DNA of 64,000 nt from Arabidopsis thaliana (lineage: Eukaryota; Streptophyta; Magnoliopsida; Brassicales; Brassicaceae), in assembly GCF_000001735.4 (NCBI RefSeq), contig NC_003071.7, positions 18,699,443-18,763,442 on the forward strand. Direction: 5' to 3'. Shown piece by piece: positions 48,216 to 64,000 of this stretch. Position 1 is the stretch's first letter; every line of letters begins with the position of its first letter. The notes under the pieces were generated by a model. That model saw only the letters and a program-made list of their open reading frames with translations. It did no database searches and had not been told where the DNA came from. A program made the position numbers and the translations under genes.

Positions 48216-49602
48216 TCAAATATCAATTGAGGCACACACACCTTTCGGATCTGCGTTCTTGACAATCCATGGATGTTGCATGATCTTCTCAATAGAGAGT
48301 CGTTTGGAGGGATCCTTAACAAGAAGCTGCAAAAGATTTAAAACAACTATATGTTAATGCTTAATAACTAGTCAAGCAAGAGAGTCGTTGTGGGTATGCT
48401 TTAGCTTGGTTGGGTGTGTACCTGACTGATAAGATTTTTGGCTTCTTCTGAAACATTCGGTGTAAGAGGAAAACTCAGATCAATCTTAAGAATTCTGCAT
48501 GACAGTGAATACAAAACGTCATCAGGAGCTGAGCTTCTGTAATTTTCTACAAAAGATAAAAAGTCTAGTCTTTTCTTACCTCTTGAATGTATCTTTTTGA
48601 CTCTCGGCTTCGAATGGAGGGTTACCGTAGAGAAACTCGTAACACAGTATGCCTAAGGTCCAGTTATCAACTGCATAATCATGATCTCTATTTTCTACCA
48701 TCTCAGGTGCTAAGTAATCCAAGGTTCCACACATTGTTTTCCTCTTGTTACTTGACTGAACTGACCATCCAAAGTCAGCAATTTTCAATCTCCCCTGCAA
48801 GTATATGACAATACCAATGATGCATATCCTGAGTTCTCAATGCAAAAACTATAACCATACACACATACCTCATGATCGAGCAACAAATTTTCAGGTTTGA
48901 TGTCTCTATGAATCACACATTTGCCATGACAATAGGCCAGTGCCTGACTGAGACTTGCAATGTACTGAAATAAAGGAAAAGCCATCAGTTTCATCACAAG
49001 AATCAATTGAGAAGCATTGCACAACCAACATTGCAACAAAGTGAACATTTCAGGCAAAATTGGGATTAAAAGGGGAGAGGGAGCGAGAGAGAGACTCACA
49101 GTGGCGGCTTGTTGTTCAGTAAGATGACCATTCTGTTTGAGCACACCATAGAGCTCACCACCATGAGCATACTCGAGAATCAAGAAAATCCTCTCATTGT
49201 CATGGAACCAACCAAAAAGACGCAAGATATTTGGGTGCCTTAAACTCGTTTGGATCTCCATTTCTCTCCTAAGCTGATGATGAATTTTATACTTCTCTAT
49301 CTGTTCCTTGAATATGACTTTCAGCGCCACTATGTACTTGCTCTATATCCCAAATTCAACCAAAACAGCAATTGATTCATAAAATTAGGGTTTCGATGAC
49401 AGTAAAAGCTCAAACTGAACGAAATTTCTACCCCAATCTAACAATTACAACATAATCGAAAGGAAACGAGTACCTTGGCTTCTCGGGCGAGATAGACTCT
49501 GCCAAATTTGCCTTTTCCAAGTGGTCTCCCGATCTCGAAATCTGCCAGGGACCATTGCTTCTCAGTATTGCCAGCGTCAGATTCTGTCGATTTCTTACTC
49601 AT
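48216..49602 (-). CDS. AUR3: Aurora kinase 3
   Basis: Six exons (49602-49474, 49342-49100, 48964-48869, 48794-48580, 48494-48422, 48326-48216) total 867 nt, 288 aa. A short N-terminus ([12 protein letters not shown]) precedes a full Ser/Thr kinase domain: glycine loop [14 protein letters not shown], catalytic Lys in [28 protein letters not shown] (the Trp after DFG is typical of Aurora), activation loop [15 protein letters not shown] and C-lobe HPWIVKN. The short N-terminus and this activation loop fit plant beta-type Aurora. AUR3 acts at centromeres in mitosis and phosphorylates histone H3 Ser10 (literature). It is convergent with GRF9. Confidence 0.96.
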
Positions 49603-49938
49603 TTTTCCGATCACCGTACTGCTAACGACTCAGACGACGGCGAGAAAGCAAGAGCAAGAGCCTTAGTTTTCAGAGGAAGTTCGAGAGAGAAAGAGAGCGG
49701 AGATAAACTAAATTTGAAATTCTAAGTCCCTGCAGAAGTAACAGACCCATTCAATACGCAGCGTTTCGTAGTTTTTAATTCCGAGTTTCACTTTTATACT
49801 AACATGACGATTGTACCCTCTACGCTCTCTCTAAATTTCGAAACTGCTACTCGACAATCACATTACCCATCTCTTCTTTTTTGAAGAGTATATAACATTT
49901 TAATTGTTTTGTTCTGTTTTTTGAACTCTACATCATAT

Positions 49939-50493
49939 AAGTACAACTACCTTCAGCATCTTTCGTTTATTTCCTTTTAATAAGTTTTAGGATGTGTTGG
50001 TTAAATTAGTTTAAGCGATTTGTCGCTTTGATGCTTATGAGCCGGCGTGTTTCCTTTAAACTGATGATTACAGATTTTGATTTAGAGAATTGCAATTTGT
50101 GTTGAAGAAATGAAGTGGTTTCCGACGTTTATTACCATAGCTTTGAGCTGTTATCTCTTTGTGGAGCTTCAATTAGTTTATCCCGATAAATTCCCAAAAA
50201 AATCCATGACTGATTTCATTATCTGTGGTGATTCTTTACCGGAATTGATGCTCGGACGACGAAAGATGTTATCAGAATACTTTGGTTACTCGTCTAACAC
50301 GTGTTATGTTGTTGACACGTTGTAATCGATGGAGTCAAAATGAAGTTTTCTTCTTGCGTCGACAATTCTCTTTTGGGTCTGTTAGATCTTGTTAACATCT
50401 GTAATCGGGCTTTTGTAGTCCAGTTTGTATGTCTCGTTTCTTTAATACAATATTTCACTTATGAGAAAAAAAAAAAAAAAAGTACAACTACCT
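49939..50493 (+). mobile_element. Poly(A)-tailed retrocopy with 14-bp target duplication
   Basis: AAGTACAACTACCT occurs at 49939-49952 and again at 50480-50493. Between them are about 527 bp that end in a run of about 16 A on the plus strand. Flanking direct repeats plus a 3' poly(A) are the hallmarks of LINE-mediated reverse transcription of an mRNA. No RNA polymerase III A/B boxes were seen, so a SINE is unlikely. The insert contains an intact 71-codon ORF (50110-50325). The two As next to the tail make the duplication 12-14 bp. The parent gene is not recognised. Confidence 0.8.
50110..50325 (+). CDS. 71-aa ORF in the retrocopy, possible secreted peptide
   Basis: The ORF begins MKWFPTFITIALSCYLFVEL, which looks like a signal peptide or single membrane anchor. 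The rest (PKKSMTDFIICGDSLPELML, then RRKMLSEYFGY and SSNTCYVVDTL) contains two Cys after the leader and a dibasic RRK that could be a processing site. I do not recognise the family. The ORF is uninterrupted and sits centrally in the retrocopy with 5' and 3' UTR-like flanks. It may be a retrogene or just an undecayed processed pseudogene. Confidence 0.4.
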   Translation: MKWFPTFITIALSCYLFVELQLVYPDKFPKKSMTDFIICGDSLPELMLGRRKMLSEYFGYSSNTCYVVDTL

Positions 50494-50530
50494 AAGATTT
50501 ACAACAGAAACAAACAATCCAAGAAGAAAT

Positions 50531-53194
<2,664 letters not shown>

Positions 53195-53642
53195 ATCTAA
53201 GCAATAAACAATAAAATCGATCATCACTTCCGAGTTTAATCAAACAAAAAACAAAAAAACATCAAGAAGGCAAAATTGGTTTCACGCACCATGTTGTGCT
53301 CGTATATATAACTCATGTCGAGAAGATTCGAATCAAAATCGAAATCAAATCCAGCGAATTGAAGAAATTTGATGAAATCTTATGAACTGGGAAATACGCA
53401 AACGATGAACAAACCAAACAACACACGGTCAAGTCTTTAACCCTCTACGTAGAAAGAAGGTTCTAATGGGCTTTACAAGGCCTATACATATATAATCTTA
53501 GGCCCAATGATATTTTATCGGTGGCCCAGTTTTGTTTTGTTTTCGATCATCTTCTTCGCCGTTAAATATTTTATTCTCTACGGTACCTTTTGTCTCTTTG
53601 TACTTTCAGATACTATCGTTGACTTCGAAGTAAGAAAAGAAA
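53195..53642. promoter_or_regulatory. Bidirectional promoter with site II cluster
   Basis: 450 bp between head-to-head genes. ATGGGCTTT, AAGGCCTA, TTAGGCCCAATG and GTGGCCCAG lie in 53465-53530. These are TCP-bound site II-type motifs common in growth-linked plant genes. Confidence 0.55.
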
Positions 53643-55502
53643 ATGGAGATTTTGACGAGCATAGCTATTACAGTAGCAACAACGATCTTCATCGTTTTGT
53701 GTTTCACTATCTATCTTATGATCAGAATCTTTACCGGGAAATCAAGAAACGACAAGAGATATGCTCCAGTGCATGCCACGGTCTTTGATCTTCTCTTCCA
53801 CAGCGACGAGTTATACGATTACGAGACAGAGATCGCGAGAGAGAAGCCGACTTACAGGTTTTTGAGTCCAGGACAGAGCGAGATATTAACTGCAGATCCT
53901 CGTAACGTGGAGCATATTCTCAAGACAAGATTCGATAACTATAGTAAAGGACACAGTAGTAGAGAGAATATGGCGGATCTTCTAGGACATGGGATCTTTG
54001 CTGTTGATGGAGAGAAATGGAGACAACAGAGGAAGCTTTCGAGCTTTGAGTTCTCTACTAGAGTTTTAAGAGATTTTAGCTGCTCTGTTTTTAGGAGAAA
54101 TGCATCTAAGCTTGTTGGTTTTGTCTCGGAGTTTGCTCTCTCTGGAAAAGCTTTTGATGCTCAAGTAAGTTTCGAAACAAAACAAGACTCATTATTTCCA
54201 AATTTGGAAACTCAAGGATGCCGTTTTGTATTGATGTAGGATTTGTTGATGAGATGTACACTGGACTCCATCTTTAAAGTTGGGTTTGGTGTGGAGTTAA
54301 AATGTTTGGATGGGTTTAGCAAAGAAGGGCAAGAGTTTATGGAAGCTTTTGATGAAGGTAACGTTGCAACTAGTTCCAGATTCATCGATCCTCTTTGGAA
54401 GCTGAAATGGTTTTTCAACATTGGATCACAATCTAAGCTCAAGAAGAGCATTGCTACTATAGATAAATTTGTCTATAGTCTCATTACCACTAAAAGGAAA
54501 GAGCTTGCTAAGGAACAGAACACTGTGAGTAGTTCTATTAAGCTTTATCTTGTTAAAGATTGCATTTACTGTTGGTTAAACCTTTTGAAAAATGTTTAGG
54601 TTGTTAGAGAGGACATACTATCGAGATTCCTAGTGGAGAGTGAGAAAGATCCGGAGAACATGAATGATAAGTACCTGAGGGATATAATTCTGAACTTCAT
54701 GATTGCTGGTAAGGACACAACCGCTGCACTACTCTCTTGGTTCTTGTACATGCTCTGCAAAAACCCACTTGTTCAGGAGAAAATCGTACAAGAAATCAGA
54801 GATGTGACATTTAGTCACGAGAAAACGACCGATGTAAATGGTTTCGTTGAAAGTATTAACGAAGAGGCTCTTGATGAGATGCACTACCTCCATGCAGCCT
54901 TGTCTGAGACCTTGAGGCTCTACCCTCCTGTGCCTGTGGTAAAATAACCAGTCTTTAAGAGACTCTTCTGTGAGTGAACATTTTAAGATTTTTCTTAATC
55001 TTTCTTGGTCCTCCCAAAGGACATGAGGTGTGCAGAAAATGATGACGTTCTTCCAGATGGACATAGAGTGAGCAAAGGGGATAATATCTACTACATAGCC
55101 TATGCAATGGGTAGGATGACTTACATTTGGGGTCAAGATGCTGAAGAATTCAAGCCAGAGAGATGGCTCAAGGACGGCTTATTCCAACCCGAATCACCAT
55201 TCAAATTCATAAGCTTTCATGTTTGTACACTCTTGCTGACAAACTAAGGGATCAAGAGTAAGGTATTATTTTCTAATACCTGAGATGTTTTATTTCTTTG
55301 GCTATGTATGTAGGCTGGTCCAAGAATCTGTCTTGGCAAGGATTTCGCATACCGGCAGATGAAGATAGTATCAATGGCACTTCTTCACTTCTTTCGCTTC
55401 AAAATGGCTGATGAGAACAGCAAGGTGTATTACAAGAGAATGCTTACTCTTCATGTCGATGGAGGACTCCATCTCTGTGCAATCCCGAGGACAAGCACTT
55501 GA
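53643..55502 (+). CDS. CYP704A2: Cytochrome P450 CYP704A2
   Basis: Five exons (53643-54164, 54240-54524, 54600-54938, 55020-55220, 55314-55502) give 511 aa, all junctions in phase 0. An N-terminal membrane anchor (ITVATTIFIVLCFTIYLMI) targets the ER. P450 motifs present: I-helix AGKDTTAALLSW, K-helix ETLRLYPPVP, PERW region FKPERWLKDG and heme loop FHAGPRICLG (the intron lies inside this motif between FH and AG). CYP704 belongs to the CYP86 clan. Its relatives hydroxylate long-chain fatty acids at the omega end (CYP704B1 for sporopollenin). The substrate of CYP704A2 is inferred to be fatty acids but is not shown by the sequence. Confidence 0.95.
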
Positions 55503-55766
55503 GTACTTAACCAGAATACTTTCCATACTTTTATAGTGCCTCCATGAGTTTTGGTAACATTCTCAATAAAGGTGGAACAAGACACCAATAACGTTCCATG
55601 TAATAAATAATCTGCCTTTATAGATCTTGGGATGACTCAACTATCACATATATTAGAATCCGATGAACACGACACGATATTGTATAATTTTACAGTCACC
55701 TAGTACAATAAAGCAGATAAGTCGCACTGTAAACAAAAAAAAAAAAGAGTACATTCATGGCATATC

Positions 55767-56826
55767 TTATTGCATCATCACGGCAGGAATCGGAACACCT
55801 GGTCTAGCGGTCCATCCCTTGCGTGATCTGTAAGCATCGATGGCTTGTAATCGCAGCCTCTCCTGGGAAGCACTTAGAGTAGACTTTCTTGCCTGCCAAA
55901 TTAACATACATATAATCATTTGAACCAATAGCACAATCTCTTTCCTGAGTTTTCCTAACAAACAATAGCAAGACTATATACCTTCGGAACAACAGCCAAC
56001 TTAAGTGGAGCTTGCACAACATCACCAAATCTTATCTGTTCATGCTTGGGGAAGTTTTCACGGAGGGTATCTTCAGTCTTTCCTTTATTCTTCTTTTGCT
56101 TCTTGGCCTCCCAATACCTGCATCAAAGTAGAACAGTCATTAAACACAAACACATGACCAACAAAGATTTAGCCATTTAAGAGAAATGAATAAGGCTTAC
56201 TTCTTCTTGCGTTCTTTCCTTTTAGACCGACCATCAATCTCTGCAAGTTCGTTTTCAAAACGAAGATCCGTCATTTGATTTCTCTTCCTCTTTTTCTTCT
56301 TCTTCTCCACCACACTATCATCTCCATCACTCTCCTGATCACACAAGGTTGTGTACCCTCAGCTTTTTAATCCAACACATTTCTAATTCTAATTGAAACT
56401 TCCCTCAACATTAATCAATTCATATCATTTTAAAGTTGTTCTATAGCACAAGAGTCAAATTAATATCTCTAAATTACAAAACCCCAAGTTAGAAAACTAT
56501 ACCGTTGCAGGAACAACTACTTCAGCTTTCTTAAGCTTTTCCTTCTTCTCTACGACTTGTTTAGTAGAATCTGAAGGAAGAACATTACAAAACAAACAGT
56601 CACAGAGAAGAAATCACAACAACACACACACACACACACACCAAAATCGATTCTATTCGTTCTAATTTTTACCATGGGGAGAAGGAGAAGTGTAGTTCAT
56701 GAGGATACGGAGCGTAGAAGGAACATCATCTTGCTTCGAACGATCAGGCGGCGGCGGAAGTCTCGCCGGTCCGCCGTGAGCAGCTAGGTAATTTTTCTCT
56801 CTCCTCTTTTTTCCTTTCCCTCCCAT
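55767..56826 (-). CDS. Small Lys-rich, probably nuclear protein
   Basis: Five exons (56826-56673, 56570-56503, 56334-56201, 56117-55982, 55892-55767) give 618 nt, 205 aa. Highly basic with NLS-like clusters (MGGKGKKRREK, EKKKKKRKRNQM, GRSKRKERKKKYWEAKKQKK). The C-terminus is SQERLRLQAIDAYRSRKGW. No enzymatic motif. The C-terminal block resembles a conserved eukaryotic nuclear/nucleolar basic protein of CCDC137-like type, but I am not certain. An AC dinucleotide microsatellite (about 56624-56641) sits in its first intron. It shares a bidirectional promoter with the downstream RING-CH gene. Confidence 0.88.
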
Positions 56827-57161
56827 CTCTCGCTCTTTCTCTCTCTAAACAATTAATTCTAGAGGTCCAGACCTAAACTTGTTTTCTTAAGCTTCCAGAA
56901 AGAGACGGAACTCGGCCCAGGTCCATTTACTTAGGCCCAATATTATTATGTAGGCCCATTTATTTATGGCCCAATTACATTAAATACTAACTAACTTGTG
57001 TCGAAACAAAACAGAAATCAGAGAACTAATAAAACATATAGATTTACAAAGTAAAGTAAAAAAAAGTTGAATCTCTGTTTTTCGTCTGGTCCCATAGTGA
57101 ATCGTGGCTCAGATGGCTTCCTAGGGTTTGTGGAAATCGGAGAGGGGAATACAGATTTGAG
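56827..57161. promoter_or_regulatory. Bidirectional promoter, four site II motifs
   Basis: CGGCCCAGG, TTAGGCCCAAT, TAGGCCCATT and ATGGCCCAAT lie within 56911-56975, between two divergent genes only 335 bp apart. Closely spaced GGCCCA elements are typical TCP-type site II promoters. Confidence 0.65.
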
Positions 57162-57884
57162 ATGCAAAGTAGCTCCAGCTCCGGTGGTGACGACCTTGAA
57201 AAGCAGCAGCAGCAGCAGCAGAAGGACAAGTCTCCCCAGAAGCAGAGCGAGTCAGCCAATGAATCGAACCACCTCACAATCGTTGTCTGCAATGGAGATT
57301 CTAGTCGGGAAGAATTGGTGGGTCAGATCCCACCGGAAAAGGAGGTTAGCTTATCCAGAAACGGAAGCTCGCACGAGCAGTGCAGGGTTTGTCTACAAGA
57401 CAAAGAAGAGGTTTTGATTGAACTAGGTTGTCAATGTCGTGGTGGTCTTGCTAAAGCTCACAGGTCTTGTATAGATGCTTGGTTTCGTACTAAAGGCTCT
57501 AACCAGTGTGAGATCTGTCAAGTTGTTGCTGTTAATGTCACACCTCCTGAGACTCAACCAACTACAAACTATTGGGTTTGGAGGATTGATCCTAGCTATA
57601 GACAAGAAGAGCGTGAGAGAGGATGCTTTAGTCCGCTTTGGGTTGCATTTTCGATTCTGATCGGTGGTTTAATGCTTGATGTGTTGATATCTATCACACT
57701 TGGGGTCTCTGCGCTTCCGGTGAACATCATTATTGGAGTCATAGTTGTGCTTGGGCTAGGAACAGCTCTAAGGCTGACTTTGGAGTTCTGTTATGAGTGG
57801 AGCTTGAGAAGAGCGGTTCACAGGGCGGTGCAGAGGGCGGAAGCGAACAACTTCAGTAATATTGCGTACCCACCTGCCTTGTAG
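57162..57884 (+). CDS. RING-CH (RINGv) membrane E3 ligase
   Basis: Single exon, 240 aa. The N-terminus is Ser/Gln-rich and polar. A RING-variant domain spans about residues 74-120: CRVCLQDKEEVLIELGCQC, CRGG, HRSCIDAWF and CEICQ, giving a C4HC3 pattern with His in the fifth ligand position and Trp after it. Two membrane segments follow (FSILIGGLMLDVLISITLG and VNIIIGVIVVLGLGTALRL). This is the MARCH-type arrangement: a cytosolic E3 face anchored in an internal membrane. The C-terminus RRAVHRAVQRAEANNF is amphipathic. Plant members are ubiquitin ligases of ER or endosomal membranes; the target is unknown. Confidence 0.92.
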   Translation: MQSSSSSGGDDLEKQQQQQQKDKSPQKQSESANESNHLTIVVCNGDSSREELVGQIPPEKEVSLSRNGSSHEQCRVCLQDKEEVLIELGCQCRGGLAKAHRSCIDAWFRTKGSNQCEICQVVAVNVTPPETQPTTNYWVWRIDPSYRQEERERGCFSPLWVAFSILIGGLMLDVLISITLGVSALPVNIIIGVIVVLGLGTALRLTLEFCYEWSLRRAVHRAVQRAEANNFSNIAYPPAL

Positions 57885-58438
57885 GGGGGAAACTATGTCA
57901 AGTTAAAAACTCGTGTGTGTGTAAAAGTTGTGTGAGACGTGTAGAACTACAATGCTGGATTTGTTGGGAAAGAACCAAAAAAGAGCAAAAAAGATTATTA
58001 CGAGTTTTTTCAATGCATAGTTAAAAGAAGTAACTTCGAAACAAAATTGCTATGAATAAATGAATTTATATTAAAATCATCAGTGAGACACCATTTATCA
58101 CACACGTATAACCCAACAAACAAACTCAATGGGGGAGAGAAAAAGGAAGCTTCGGTGTGTGTATACCTCAACAAACTCAACAAGCCTTTGATATCTGTAA
58201 ACCATCTTCACAAAAACTATGGACCGACGAAATCAGAACAAACAAAAATATGAAACGGGTTCACTTTACTGGGACTAACCAAACTTACATATGTTACAGA
58301 CGAACAAACATGTCCACAATCTGATTTTAAGATTTCCACGGCTTGCTACACCTTTGACTTCCCCGAGTATTCAAACATGAGATTTTCCTTGCCGTGAGTT
58401 TCCGCCATTCTGTATCAGTGAGGTTTGATTCTTTTCTC
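57885..58438. other. Convergent 3' flanks
   Basis: 550 bp between the RING-CH gene and the BEACH gene stop. Holds the two 3' UTRs; no other feature seen. Confidence 0.6.

Positions 58439-64000
<5,562 letters not shown>

Overview
This is a plant nuclear chromosome segment. It is AT-rich, its genes carry short GT-AG introns, and there are 5' UTR telo-boxes, site II (TGGGCC) promoter elements and a eukaryotic tRNA. The proteins and gene order match my memory of Arabidopsis thaliana chromosome 2, lower arm, about At2g45380 to At2g45540. That assignment is from memory, not from a search. Exon boundaries were placed by eye from GT/AG sites and reading frame. For nine spliced genes the exon sums give an intact frame: MLF-like, BEN1, LBD19, LBD18, DHDPS2, ZPR1, AUR3, CYP704A2 and the small basic protein.

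Layout. 0-4.5 kb: a myeloid-leukemia-factor-like gene (-), two divergent decayed gene fragments and a tRNA-Lys(CTT). 4.5-6.8 kb: BEN1 (-), a DFR-like reductase that affects brassinosteroid levels. 9.2-12.3 kb: an F-box/kelch pseudogene (-) with four separate lesions, one of them a young 1.97-kb non-autonomous Copia-type LTR element. 13-21 kb: a divergent pair of LOB-domain genes, LBD19 (-) and LBD18 (+), about 5.5 kb apart. 21-28.4 kb: a long gene-free interval with two GC-rich islands. 28.4-34.5 kb: AHL22 (+), DHDPS2 (+) and ZPR1 (-). 37.6-42.2 kb: an FHA coiled-coil gene (-). 43.4-48 kb: FLA8 (-) and GRF9 (+, two WRC domains and one miR396 site). 48.2-53.2 kb: AUR3 (-), a poly(A)-tailed retrocopy with target-site duplications, and a spastin-like AAA ATPase (-). 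53.6-57.9 kb: CYP704A2 (+), a small basic protein (-) and a RING-CH membrane E3 (+). 58.4-64 kb: the 3' half of a BEACH-WD40 gene (-), cut by the window end.

The genes do not form one pathway. Several are developmental regulators (LBD18/19, AHL22, ZPR1, GRF9, AUR3, BEN1) with large non-coding flanks. The housekeeping-like genes sit in compact head-to-head pairs that share site II promoters. The most informative non-standard features are the F-box/kelch pseudogene with its LTR element, the retrocopy beside AUR3, the two decayed genes at 2-3.7 kb, and a TCP/G-box/bZIP motif cluster upstream of LBD18. I found no CRISPR array or bacterial-type system.
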